A DNA stretch of 64,000 nt from Congeria kusceri (taxonomy: Eukaryota; Mollusca; Bivalvia; Myida; Dreissenidae), in the NCBI GenBank assembly GCA_027627225.1, contig JAPFQT010000038.1, positions 1 through 64,000 of the forward strand, read 5' to 3'. The notes under the pieces are model-generated. The model was not told the DNA's origin, did not search any database, and saw only the letters and a list, made by a program, of their open reading frames with translations. This document shows, piece after piece, positions 1-10,255 of the stretch (positions are counted from its first letter, which is position 1; the number at the start of each line of letters is the position of its first letter). The position numbers and the translations under genes are program-made.

Positions 1-2
1 AA

Positions 3-130
3 ACAATCGATGCTCCTAAATACCGCGCTTTATCGATTATTCTGCATGACTTATTGCAGATTCATTTGTTAACTAGCATGACTTTGTATATAATTCCGTT
101 TGCATTAAATAATTAGCTTGAAAAATATTT
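3..130. repeat. Arm of a distant inverted duplication
   Basis: Read in reverse complement, this segment matches 33372-33496. Both contain the ACAATCGATGCTCCTAA motif, then a TTTATCGATTATTCTGCATG stretch and a GCTTGAAAAATATTTG tract in the same order. Divergence is clear but alignment is continuous by eye. The left edge is cut by the window start. I see no coding potential. The rest up to about 369 shows nothing recognisable. Confidence 0.6.
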
Positions 131-369
131 GTTTGTTACTTACGAATAAATTGTTAATATGATGTCGTATACTATTGAATAAGAAGTCATATTACCAAGT
201 TTAAAGGTGGGAAATTCAACTTCATTTAAACAATTGTTTCCTTTTTAGCAAAAATGCACTCATAATTCACTTGCTTTTAGTTTCTTTTGTCGCCAAAAGT
301 CTTTCTATGCTGTCAGCGTTTTTATTTTTCTGCTTTCCAGGTCAAAAAGGACTATTGCTACGTTGAACA

Positions 370-475
370 TAAATCAATTTATTGTCACAAATGTATACAT
401 AAAATGTTCTATTAATAACTTAAGTTTAATATTTTCACAAAGATATTTAAGAAGACTGGCAATTGTTGTCGCTTC
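370..475. repeat. Fragment of an old low-copy duplicated block
   Basis: The string TATTGTCAC, a TAAGTTTAATATTTTC tract and GATATTTAAGAAGACTGGC reappear in the same order at 17585-17672 and, more weakly, at 24600-24700. At 17.6 kb this block is followed within 80 bp by sequence that lies at 2375-2650 here, so later insertions have split the block in this copy. Confidence 0.5.
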
Positions 476-524
476 TAAGAAGCAATGTAAACTACTGGCT
501 CTAAATTCATAGTAAGGGAAATTT

Positions 525-957
525 TTTGCGGGTGCCCTATAGAAAATCACCCTGTCTGTCAAACTGTCTTTATGCCTTGTCTTGTCTTGTCCGTTCGTCC
601 ATCCGTAGGTCTGTCTATCCACATTTTTCCCCTTTTTTCCTTCAAAACCTTAAAAGTGTTTAAGCTATTAACTTGAAACTTTATATGTAGATAGATCCCA
701 TGGAGGAGAAGTGCAGTACACAAGAACCGTTACTCTGCTTTTCATAATTCTGGAGTTATTGCCCTTTGTTAGTTTGTTGATACTTCATTGTGCCCAGAGC
801 ATAACTCTTAGACTATAAGTGGTGTTAACTTGAAATGCCATAGGTGGATAAATCTAATTAAGGAGAAGTGTAGTGCCCAAGAACTGTTACTCTGCACTTC
901 ATAATTCTGGAGGGAGTTATTGCCCTTTGTTAATTTTTCATACTTCATTCGTGGAAT
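525..957. repeat. Rolling-circle-like repeat, GCGGGTGCCCTAT family, fragment
   Basis: Begins with TTTTTTGCGGGTGCCCTAT and a CTGTCTGTC-rich stretch, then repeated units of about 150 bp carrying TTAACTTGAAA, GGAGAAGTGCAGT and GGAGTTATTGCCCTTTG. A longer copy starts at 11938. No complementary 3' end with hairpin is found, so I treat it as truncated. Short reading frames across it have no coding support. Confidence 0.55.
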
Positions 958-1194
958 GGAATATATAGGAAAATTCTTTGTGAACGCAACTCCTTCTACA
1001 GATTCCAACAGATTTCTTGAAACTTGTCTTCATTATTGAGTGTACTGTGTAGTTGTGCATAAAGTTGGGGATTTAAATTTTTAAATTGTTAGGTTTATTG
1101 TATAAAGAACGAATGATATGTACGATAGCATGAGGCAAGATTTATTGACCCATGACATAAAACAACTCCCAATTCACAACCACGAGGGCTATAC
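958..1194. repeat. Paralogous repeat, first copy (insert-free)
   Basis: Matches 1416-2470 segment by segment: the GGAATATATAGGAAAATTC opening, the ATAGTTGTG/GGGGATTTAA middle, and the AGCATGAGGCAAGA tail. This copy lacks the two inserts (1486-1860 and 1929-2364) present in the other, so it is a natural empty-site reference for both. Confidence 0.6.
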
Positions 1195-1405
1195 CACAAT
1201 AGAATGATCAATCAGTGTTTATTAGCTGATAAATAATGATAATGTGAAAATAATTTTGATTCCAACATGACCTCATAATTTTTCGGCAATAACGATGCAA
1301 AGCATATTTTCATAACTGTTGTTTCGAGTTGTTTGTTGATAGTTAAACAATGTTGTTCTTTGTCTATAGAAAACTTTGCGCGTGACATTTTAGAATTTTT
1401 CTTAC
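1195..1405 (-). repeat. Foldback dispersed repeat (parent family of the 37-bp satellite)
   Basis: Carries the family hallmarks in reverse orientation: GTTTATTAGCTGATAAATA, then AACATGACCTCATAA, then AGTTAAACAATG with TTGTTCTTTGTCTATAGA at the end. Relatives are at 22806-23110 (+), 36275-36497 (-), 42838-43100 (-) and 55391-58320 (+, interrupted). No coding content. Confidence 0.6.
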
Positions 1406-1485
1406 ATCGGTAGAGAATGGAATATTTAGGGAAAATTCCGTGTGTACGCAACTCCTCCTACAGTTTCTAATGGAAAATTGAACTT

Positions 1486-1860
1486 CAGTGTTTTTTTACC
1501 TTTGGGGAAAGGTGGCTGGGCCTTCCAGATGAAGAATTTTACGGAAAAAGGGGATTTTTTTTTAGAAAAGTGTTATAACATGTTTATATTCTAATTTGTG
1601 TAATAAAACCTTAATGAATTGTTTTGCTACAGATGGTAACTTAGATTAACTTAGTTGGATAAAAAAAAACTGCTGGGATTGTTTACGAAAATTCCTCTAT
1701 CTGAGTGAATTTTTGTCTTATTTTGGTCCATTTTTTGTTTTCAAAATAAAGCTTTCATTCTGAGGGGAATTTTAAGGTCAAAATAGGGGAAAAATATATA
1801 CTGTTTAAACAGGGGAATGGATTCAAATTCAGCTCCAAATTGGCCCTAAAAAACCCACTG
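1486..1860. mobile_element. 375-bp hAT-like non-autonomous element
   Basis: Ends are CAGTGTTTTTTTACC on the left and, read inward from the right, CAGTGGGTTTTTTAGG, a clear terminal inverted repeat. AACTT flanks both sides (1481-1485, 1861-1865). The copy at 958-1194 has a single AAACTTG at the equivalent place, supporting insertion with target duplication. CAGTG-type ends are typical of hAT, but canonical hAT target duplications are 8 bp and here only 5 bp are clear. No transposase sequence. Confidence 0.6.
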
Positions 1861-1928
1861 AACTTGTTTTCATTTGTTGAGGTTAACGTATAGTTGTGAA
1901 TGAAGATGGGGATTTAATTTTTTTTAAT

Positions 1929-2364
1929 TGCCCGAAAAAGTGTATTTAATACGCATTTAATGCTGATTAAACGCTGCGGTATTGGCACTGTATATTTTCT
2001 GCGTTAAATACGCTTTTAATACACTTGAAAATGCAGAAACAATACACTTATTACAGAAATAAAGTGTTTATTTTCTGCATTTTTCCTGCAAAAACACACA
2101 TAAGTCCATTGAAAATGTATATTTTTTTCCTTGAAAATACACTATATCCTCAAAAATACACTTGAGTGTATTTAAATTGTATTTTATGTGTATTTACTAG
2201 TGCATTAATACACTTTTTTGTAAAATATGCAGAAAAAGTAAAGTAAAAATACACTTAATGTACTTAAAGTGTATTTAATGTGCATTTAATGCAGAAAAAT
2301 TACAGTGCCAATACTGCAGCGTATGATACACATTAAATGCGTATTAAATACTCTTTTTCGAGAA
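1929..2364. mobile_element. 436-bp foldback MITE with long terminal inverted repeats
   Basis: The left end (CCCGAAAAAGTGTATTTA, ACGCATTTAATG, then GCGGTATTGGCACTGTA) is mirrored by the right end in reverse complement over roughly 90 bp. The interior consists of variants of TGTATTTAATG and its complement, so the whole element could fold back on itself. It sits between AATTG and GGTATTTGG. The copy at 958-1194 reads AATTGTTAGGTTTATTG with no insert. No open frame of note; superfamily not determined. Confidence 0.75.
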
Positions 2365-2667
2365 GGGTATTTGGTTGACTGTATAGAAAACTAATGACAA
2401 AGACCATATAATAGCATAAGACAAGAATATTGTTCCATGACGTAAAACACCTTGCAATGCACGAGCATATTGCTCCTTTCATGGTCAATTGGTTTAGTAA
2501 TTTGTTATTTTGTAAAGTAATTTGCCAGAAGTATTCCTTAATTATAAACAGCAATGGACAAACATATGGTATTAGCTAGTAAATAATTTAAATTGCCTCA
2601 CTTATTTACCAAGTTATATCATTAACAACAACAACCACTTAACCATCTAAAATACAACCACCACTAC

Positions 2668-2685
2668 CACCCCATCCACTATTAT

Positions 2686-2719
<34 letters not shown>

Positions 2720-2737
2720 ACTGTTACTACTACAATC

Positions 2738-2800
<63 letters not shown>

Positions 2801-2970
2801 ACTACTACTATTAATACTACTGCTGCTGCTGCTGCAGCTACTTCTGCTACTACTACTACTACTACTACTATTACTACTACTACTACTTCTACTACTACTA
2901 CTATTACTACTACTATTACTACTACTACTACTACTTTCTGCTACTACAACTACTACTACTACTGGTACTC
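2668..2970. repeat. CTG/CTA trinucleotide microsatellite
   Basis: About 300 bp of nearly pure CTG and CTA triplets on the + strand. The longest uninterrupted CTG run is at about 2743-2799, flanked by CTA-rich tracts. The mixed composition suggests slippage plus CTG/CTA interconversion. No coding frame with other content runs through it. Confidence 0.95.
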
Positions 2971-2984
2971 CACTTCAACAATAA

Positions 2985-3930
2985 AAACGACAACTCTGCT
3001 AACTTAGAATGCATTGAGAAATTTTAATGAAACTTTGTACAAGCATACCTTATTTCGAGACCTCGCTTGGGATTGCATATGGGGTAGGTTACTAAAAATA
3101 GAAAAACGGTTTACGCTCAATAACTTGAGAATGCATTGAGATATTTTTATGAAACTTTAATGTACATACTTTATATCGAGACCTCACTTGCAATTGCGTA
3201 TATGGTCATTGTCAAGGTCACTATTACTAAAATAGAAAATCGGTTTCCACTGAATAAATTGAGAACGCATTGAGATTTTTAATGAACTTTTATGACTAGA
3301 TACTTTATATCAAGACGTTGCTTGGGATTGCATATGGAGTGGGTGGTGTCAAGGTCAAGGTCACTGTTATTAAAAATTGAAAAATGGTTTCACTCAATAA
3401 CTTTAAAACGCATTGAGATATTTTAATGAAACTTAATGCATAGATACCTTATATAGAGACCTCGCTTAAATTGCATATTGGGTTGGTGGGTCAAGATCAA
3501 GGTCACTGTTACTAAAAAATATGAAAACGGTTTCTGTGCAATAACTTAAGAATGCATTGAGATATTTTAAATGAAACGTAATAGATACCTTATATTTAGA
3601 CCTCGCTTGGGATTGCATATAGGGTGGGTGGGGTCAAGGTCGAGGTCACCGTTACTAAAAAAAAAGGTTTCCGCTCAATAGCTTGAGAACACATTGAGAT
3701 ATTTTAATGAAACTTTCATACATAGATATCTTAAATCTAGACCTCGCATGGGATTAAATATGGGGTGTGGGGTAAAGGTCGAGTTCATCATTACTAACAA
3801 TTTTATTGATGTGCTTTTAAAAAAATTTGGTTTTCGTGGAATTTTCATGTTTCTTGTTTTAGAAAAAAAATGCCAGTAACTCTGACATACACACAAAAAG
3901 TCGAGCGTGCTTTCCTACAACAGCTCTTGT
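2985..3930. repeat. Tandem units (GATATTTTAATGAAACTT family) ending in a 3' hairpin terminus
   Basis: Six or so divergent units, each with GCATTGAGATATTTTAATGA, GACCTCGCTTGGGATTGCAT, GGTCAAGGTCAC and TACTAAAAATAGAAAA. The same unit forms the array at 39790-41290 and is found at 5090-5220 and 12480-12780. The stretch ends at 3901-3930 with GTCGAGCGTGC and ACAGCTCTTGTT, resembling the 3' end at 42394-42426. This is probably a 5'-truncated relative of that element. Confidence 0.6.
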
Positions 3931-4250
3931 TCTTGTCTGTGTTTGGCTGGCTGGCAGCAGCTGTGGTCTTATAACATTTATTCTACATGTATATTGACCT
4001 TGTTCTCAGTGTTTCATTGTAATTGATTATGAAATTTATACGGATGGCATCGAATACCAAAATCGGTATTTGATTATTCGCTTTTTTATTCAATCGAATA
4101 TTAGAATATTGGCATAGATTGATCATTTACTACATTAAGCTTTGTGACCCAGTCAACACCATGTTAATAATCGTTTAGAGTTTTAGTATACATCATCGCT
4201 GTATCTTCATTAGGCAAATTGCAATATCATATTAATGTGTTAATGCCATT
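3931..4250. other. No recognisable feature
   Basis: AT-rich sequence with short variations on ATTCGAATA; no repeat family, RNA or coding exon identified. Confidence 0.5.
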
Positions 4251-4254
4251 AAGC

Positions 4255-4678
4255 ATAAACCACTGAGGGTCCCATGTTAAGTATTGTTTTTAGCCCACCA
4301 GTCCTGAGCACAAAGTTCTCATGGTGAGCTTTTGTGATCGCCCATTGTTCGTTGTCCACAAACTTCACAGGAATGATCATTGGCTGACCCTCCTTCAAAG
4401 TTGTTAAAATTATTACGGTCCGCTGCATATGTAGGTCACCAGAACTAAAAATAGATTTTAAAAGTGAAAACTTAAACATCTCTGAAACTGCAAGGCCCAG
4501 AGGTTTCATATTTGGTATGAAACATCCTAAAGTGGGTCCTCTACAAAGATTGTTAAAATTATGCCCCTTGGGTCAAAACTGGGCCACGCCCCGGGGGTCA
4601 CATGGTTTATGTAGAATATATAGCAAAATGACTTTAAAAATCTTCTCCTCTGAAACCACAAGGCCCAGAGGTTTCATT
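4255..4678 (+). repeat. Partial AGCTCACCTGAGC-family element
   Basis: Has a degraded 5' start (TTTTTAGCCCACCAGTCCTG then TGGTGAGCTTTTGTGATCGC at about 4290) and internal units with CTTCACAGGAATGATCATT and GTTACGGTCCGCTGC. It is interrupted by a second, better preserved 5' start at 4679. The same internal units recur at 56500-57600. Short open frames here are incidental. Confidence 0.55.
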
Positions 4679-5551
4679 TTTAGCTCACCTGAGCACAAAG
4701 TGCTCATGGTGAGCTTTTGTGATCGCCATTGTCCATGTGTGTGTGCGTCCGGCATCAACTTTTCATTCAAACAACATCTCCTCCTAAACCCATTGGCAGA
4801 TTTTCACCAAACTTCACAGGAATGATCATTAGGTGACCCTCTTTCAAAGTTGTTCAAATCGTTACGGTCCGCTGCATATGTAGGTCACCAGAGCTTAAAA
4901 TAGATTTAAAAGGTGTAAACTTTAAAAATCTTTAAGGATTTCATTGAAACTTATTTTCTATATGAAAATGAACCCATAGGCCAATTTGAAAGTCTTGTTT
5001 AAAATTTGTCAAAATTATGGGCCTTTTTACATTTAGACATTGTACAGTCCCGTGGGTGGGGTGGCGGAATCAACTTTTGATTTCCACTTTCTTACTCGAT
5101 AATGAATTTTCATACATAGATACCCTAAAGCAATACTTTACTTGGGATTGCATTTGGGGTGGTTGGTTTGGGTCAAGTAGGTGACTGTTATTAAAAATAG
5201 AAAAAAACAACAACAGATTCTGCTTGATAACTCGTGAACAAATTGAAATACATTACTGAAACTCAGTTTATGGATACCGTTTAGCGAGACATTGCATGAG
5301 ATTGATGAAACTTTATAGACTTTAGAACCCAATTATCATCAAACTTGCTCAGAACATTTGTCCCAATGATATCTAAGACAAGTTCGAAACTGGGTCACAT
5401 GGGGTCAAAGGTGACCAGGCCAAATAGAAGAAAAAGCTTGTGAACACTCCAGAGGCCACATTCTTAGCTGAATCTTTATGAAACTTACTCAGAACAATTT
5501 AGTTCCTTAGCCTCTCAGGTGAGCGACCTAGAGCTTTATGGCCCTCTTGTT
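4679..5551 (+). mobile_element. HINE-like rolling-circle element, AGCTCACCTGAG family
   Basis: The 5' end TTTAGCTCACCTGAGCAC is followed by an imperfect palindrome (GAGCACAAAGTGCTC). Near the 3' end the complement CTCAGGTGAGCGAC appears, then a degenerate hairpin GAGCTTTATGGCCC and the terminus TCTTGTT. This matches the asymmetric terminal inverted repeat plus 3' hairpin architecture known for Helentron-associated elements. The middle mixes unit types (a GAAACTTGCTCAGAACATT-like unit and a GATTGCATTTGGGGTGG unit). No protein encoded. Confidence 0.65.
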
Positions 5552-6110
5552 TAATGTTTATAGTTCATGTGAAAGTGTATCATACTGGATTTGCTCATGC
5601 CTCTTTTTGTCTAAATTGTGTTGGTTCTTCGTCCATTTTATTTTACTATTGCATTGGGGCATACTTTGTTGAAAATGACGGTTCAGTAATAGATACCAGA
5701 ATCAGTAGAAGGTAAAATAAGATAAAACACTACTTTGAGTATATAAATTAAGAACTTTATTTGCAAAGCATATCATATCTCTGCGACCGACTTCAAATCG
5801 GAATGTGAAAGCAATTGTTAACACACAAAAGCACAATCACAGATCTATCATCATATTTTTTTTATATATATCTTTAACATGTAGTTACCAGTGATACTTT
5901 GATAAAAATTGCATACAAGTTTAGCTAAAATAATATGCCTTACAAATTCTGTGGTACAATTATGATATTTGAAAACTAACCAATAGACACTACAAAATTT
6001 TGAAAAGCTCGAAAATGAGATTCCCCTCCCCAGTGAATTCCTTTGTGTCACATAGCCCTGATCAAATAACCACAAGTTTTGTTGTACAAAATCTTTCACT
6101 ATGTACACAT
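5552..6110. repeat. Old direct duplication, first copy
   Basis: Shares ordered matches with 9700-10150 (AATTGTGTTGGTTCTT-like, AATCAGTAGAAGGTAAAAT-like, GGAATGTGAAAGC-like) and with 16950-17400 (ATTGTTAACACACAAAA-like, CACTACAAAATTTTGAA, CCCTCCCCAGTGAATTCCT). The 16.9-kb copy is likewise preceded by a GGCCCTCT 3' terminus, so the duplication followed insertion of that element. No conserved open frame. Confidence 0.6.
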
Positions 6111-6422
6111 TAAGTTAAATTTTAAATTTTATTTGGATATTAAGAATACTTCAATACGGTTATATCCATCATCTTCAAAAAACAGCATTTTTCGTTACAC
6201 ATTTTCCATTAAGTGCACCTTTAGTTAAAATATTTTCAACAGGATACCGGTACACGTATTAAAAAAAATATACAAGGATTATGCCCATGCACATTGGCAT
6301 TGTAAACTTCTGATCAACATTATATACCATTTTTAAAAACTTTTTGGTATTATTCAGATTTTAGATATTACGGATTGTTTAGCAGTAAGACTTTTTCACG
6401 AGCCAATTCTCATGATCAGTTT

Positions 6423-6605
6423 GCACAGGCTAATCCGGGACGGCACTTTCCGCCTACAGTGGATTTATGTTTAGAAGAGACTTCCTTGAAACAGAAAATA
6501 CCATAAAAGCGGAAAGTGTCGTCCCGGATTAGCCTGTGCGGGGACTGCACAGGCTAATCCTGGAAGACACTTTAAGCACATTCATTAAGCCCGGTTTTCC
6601 CATGA
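6423..6605. repeat. Hairpin repeat with GCACAGGCTAATCC core
   Basis: GCACAGGCTAATCCGGGACG followed by CACTTTCCGC (6423-6453) is the reverse complement, with few mismatches, of GCGGAAAGTGTCGTCCCGGA...GCCTGTGC (6509-6542). A further copy of the core begins at once (GCACAGGCTAATCCTGG) and runs into TTCATTAAGCCCGGTTTTC. The transcript of either strand could form a stem of about 30 bp with a loop of about 55 nt. I recall this core as abundant in dreissenid mussel DNA, which is the main taxonomic hint here, but this was not checked. Confidence 0.7.
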
Positions 6606-6984
6606 CATGCCTCATATATATATTTTTTATTGCAAATTTATGATCCATTTAGCGTCAAAATATGGCATTTAACACAAACGTTGCTTTTGATAATATAATC
6701 AAGTGTCTGTTGATATGACGATTTTGCTAGCAATCATCTTTAATAAGACAATGAATGCCAGCAAACAGTCCATAGTTTTCACAAGTTTGATAAAACATTA
6801 TAAGAATTGCATTTTGATATGACCTATTGAAATGCAAGGACCTAGCTGATACAGTTAATTGTTAACCCAGTAGAAAACGACCAAAATGGAAGAAGAGCGA
6901 GCTTTTATTTAACCCAAAGAAAATATAGAATATTTGGCATATAAAGAACTGGTTTGATTTAACAAAGAAAAAACTGTTGAGTCT
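6606..6984. other. No recognisable feature
   Basis: AT-rich unique-looking sequence; no coding or repeat signature seen. Confidence 0.4.
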
Positions 6985-7425
6985 GGACTTTCGTCGGGTA
7001 GGTAGGCAATAACCATAATTACATACAACATTGAAAACACCTTGAATGCTGTCATTGTGCTTTAGTGCTGGGGTTATTTGCTTTGATTCTACGATGGTCG
7101 CAATCTTCACCGATGAACGTTTCAATACAAAGGCAGATCTTTAAAAGTGGTCGCATATTTTTTTGGTATTTGCTCCGTTATCATAATTGTTGGAAATAAG
7201 TGACAAAATTTGTAGAATAAATTTATTAACATTGGAAATTAAGTAGTTTTCATGTCATGTTATCCTTCACTTGCAGCTGGTTTCCATGTTTTTTTCGTGG
7301 ATAAACAATTCAGTTATTTAGGGAATGTACTGTCATATCAGGATTTTCTTAACTGCATGGAGGTCATAGATATGTTTAGGCACATCCTAACACTTGATGG
7401 AGTACATAAATAATAATCAAAACAT
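6985..7425. repeat. Direct duplication shared with 31588-32095
   Basis: Common ordered strings include CATAATTACATACAA, CGTTTCAATACAAAG-CAGATCTTTAAA, TTCGGT/TTTGGT...CATAATTGTT, TTTCATGTCA, TTTAGGGA-TGTACTGT and TATCAGG. The second copy carries about 80 extra bases near 31865-31945. No open frame is conserved between the copies, so this looks non-coding. Confidence 0.65.
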
Positions 7426-7439
7426 TAAAACAGCGACAG

Positions 7440-8140
7440 CGTCCGCGTCTGAATTGGGTTAAAGTTTTTATTCAAAAGTCTTTTTATTTCAAAACTATAC
7501 AATTTATTCACTTGAAACTTGGAATATACCTTTTTCATCAACTTCAGTATCAGGCGCAACATTCCCCATAACTCTGCTTTGGATTATGACAGAGTTATGT
7601 CCCTTTTTCATATAGATTTTCTGGTTAAAGTTTATGATAAAAAGTTGTGTAACTTCAAAACTCCAGAAGTTATTCACTTAAAACTTGGAATATACTTTTG
7701 TCATCTACGCCAGTGTCAGGGGCAACATTCTCTATAACTCTGTTATGTATTTTGACAGAGTTATGTCCCCTTTTCACATAGATTTTCAGGTTAAAGTTTA
7801 TATTCAACAGTTTTGTAACTTCAGAAGTACACAAGTTATTCACTTGAAAATTGAAATAAATGCCTTTGTCATCATTTCCAATATCAGGGGCAACATTTCC
7901 AATATCAGGGGCAACATTCCCTATAACTCTGTGTTGTATTTGGACAGAGTTATGCCCATTTTTCACATAGATTTTCTGGTTCAAGTTTAGATCCAAAAGT
8001 TTTTTAACTGCAGAACTACATAAGTTACTCACGTTAAACGTCTTGGAATATACCTTTGTCAGCCCCTTTTTCACATACATTTTCTATTCAAAACTTATTT
8101 GTAACTTAGAACTACATAAGTTATTCACTTTAAAATAGGA
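7440..8140. repeat. Tandem units of about 155 bp (TTATTCACTTGAAACTTGGA type)
   Basis: Four to five copies of a unit with AGTTATTCACTTGAAACTTG, GGAATATACCTTTTTCATC, a GGGGCAACATTCCCTATAAC stretch, GACAGAGTTATGTCCC and TTTTCACATAGATTTTCTGG. One unit holds a short internal duplication (GGGCAACATTTCCAATATCA, 7880-7915). The layout resembles the internal arrays of the rolling-circle-like elements, but clear ends are missing. Reading frames on either strand are by-products of the array. Confidence 0.7.
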
Positions 8141-8560
8141 ACATACCTGAGCTGGTGTGTACCCCTCAAAAATCAGGTCACATGTCAAGGTCACACCTAG
8201 AAGTCAAAGGGCAAAATTGACACTTTGTTTGTCTGTGCTTCAACTTTAATGGATTATTCAAACTACCTGGCACAGAGGTTAACTTAAGTTATACAACATA
8301 AAGTGCATATAAACCAGATCAATAAGTCAAAGGTCAAGGTCACTCTTAGTGGTCAAAGGTCAAGATCAGCTTTTGCTTTGTCCTGACTATAACTTTGTCC
8401 TAGATTGAGCTATTTTGCAATTAAACAAATGTTTACCTAAACAAGACGACATGTTATGAGCATGAAATAGATCTGAAGGTCAAAGGTCAGTGTCATACTT
8501 AAAGGTCAAAAGTTGAAATTGGCCTCTTTATTTCTACAGACTTTTAACTTTTTAAATGGA
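8141..8560. repeat. AGGTCA-rich repeat units
   Basis: Three degenerate units, each containing AAGGTCAAAGGTCAAGGTCA-like strings followed by an ACTT(A/T)..GG linker. Similar units are at 32690-33130 and 54990-55160. The spacing includes AGGTCA repeats separated by one base, the arrangement bound by RXR/HNF4-type nuclear receptors in animals; nothing here shows that they are used. Confidence 0.55.
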
Positions 8561-8735
8561 TTTTAAGACCTTAAACGAATGTTAACCTTAAAATGACAAT
8601 TTGTCTCCATATGAATCTAATTCTTAGGTTTAATATCAAGGCTACATTTAGAGGTCAAAGCGTCATCGGGGTGCATCCATTGTTTATACCAATATTCTTG
8701 TTGATCTTGATGATATTTGTAGCTTGGTGTATTGA

Positions 8736-10160
8736 AGGTCAGTACCAAGCCAAATTCTATGGCAAGTTCCAGTTGTATTGTGAGTGAGTTTTATTTATCT
8801 GTGTCGGTTCCCTGTAACTTCTTGTTTATTATAATGAAGTGCTTAGTACTCAGCAAGATGCCTTCTTGCGCATATAATAGGCATGTTCCAGTCCAATGAT
8901 TATTTAGTGACCTGTGGCCTCTGCTCTCTAACCAGACGTTTTAAACAGAAACAGTGCCAATCCCATGATTAATTCTTTTGTGCATTTCGTCCATTGTGTG
9001 TGCATGTATCTGTGGGTGTTTTACATTTCAACACTGGGCAGCAGTCCGGTCAAACAATTATTTAGTGACATGTGGCCTCCAGCATTCCCACCAGACGTGC
9101 CAAGCCCAAGATATATTTTGTGTGTGCTTGCATCAGTTTATACTTAAAACACCTAATTGCACAAAAAACATTATTGGGTAAAAGAGAAGAAATCCATTCT
9201 TATTTGTCAACATTGCTGGTACGTCCTGATACATGATTTAACATCTGTGAAATTATACAATAAAGATTCTGCGCAGTCTGTCAAGTTTTGAAATTTATAA
9301 AAATTCACAAAGTACAAATTTGCTCTCTGATAGGTATTTGTTTGCCACTTAAAATTCAAACCAACTGCTTTTGGTTTTCAGTTTCACGTCAGTTTTGTGC
9401 ACATTTTGAGCATTCTTGTTTTACTGTCACCAGTTATGCATGTATTTTCATCAGTAAATGCCATGCGTAAATCGCAACTTACTCAAGTGCATGCTTCTTT
9501 TTGTAGCGATATTTTACCATTTATCCTTTACTTAAATAAACGGAAACACTTTTATTTTGCAATTTATACAACTTTATTTCTTTCTGTGTCTAAACAGACC
9601 ATGTTGACATGTTTTTATTGAATGTCTGTTATTATTAGCCCTGATGACATTGATGCGGTTTGAGTGTATTTGCAATTTGTAATGATCAGTAGCTATAAAA
9701 GTATATTTAAATTTCAGGTATTTGGTTTGCTCTTCTGTCCGAATTGTGTTAGTTATTGGTGGAATTTTATTCTAAACTTGCATTTGTGTATCTTTGTTTA
9801 TACTGCCTACATTTGAAGTTTTAGGGTTATTCCTAGCCCTCTAGGGGTCAAAATCAGTAGAATGTAAAATAAAATGCTCAAAGTATAACCAGGTTAAGGA
9901 AGTCAGGGGTTAATCATTGCATTTCTTCTGCAATGACTTTAGGAGATTAAATCAGAATCTGAAAGGAAATTAAATTGGAATGAGAAAGCTGTTGTTAACT
10001 CATTGAATCTTAACCACAGATCCATTAACACATTGTTCTTTAATATCTCTTTGGCACAATGTAACAGTGCTACTTTGACCCTTACAGTTGAAAACAATGT
10101 GAACAACTTAAGCGGGAATAACATGCCATTTAAGCGTTCTATGGTACAACAAAAAATAAT
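8736..10160. repeat. Old direct duplication, second copy
   Basis: Collinear with 14517-17290: CAGTACCAAGCCAAATT, GAAGTGCTTAGTACTCAG, ATAATAGGCATGTTCCA, TTTAGTGAC-TGTGGCC, GTACGTCCTGATACATGAT-like, ATTAACACATTGTTCTTTAA and more in the same order. It lacks the 1.1-kb transposon found at 15070-16166. Part also matches 5552-6110. Open frames (for example around 8965-9470) are not preserved in the sister copy, so I regard the block as non-coding. Confidence 0.65.
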
Positions 10161-10255
10161 GAAGTTTTAAAAACAGCAGTAGAATATGATCTGTCTAAAA
10201 ACAATGTCAAAATGTTTAAATGGAATTTCTGTTATTTTGGTCACAGTGACATTTT

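Larger units (their letters stand above)
1416..2650. repeat. Paralogous repeat, second copy hosting two DNA transposons
   Basis: Apart from the inserts at 1486-1860 and 1929-2364, this follows 958-1194. Its right part (2375-2650: GTATAGAAAAC, ATGGACAAACA, GGTATTAGC, a run of AACAACAAC) also matches 17745-17975, so this was a larger low-copy block. Confidence 0.55.

Noticed and set aside
2668..2970. CTG repeat as coding polyleucine/polyserine/polyalanine tract
   Set aside because: No flanking open frame or exon signal; ordinary microsatellite.
7670..8080. 136-codon minus-strand frame
   Set aside because: It lies wholly within a tandem repeat array, and its apparent internal peptide repeats simply mirror the DNA units.
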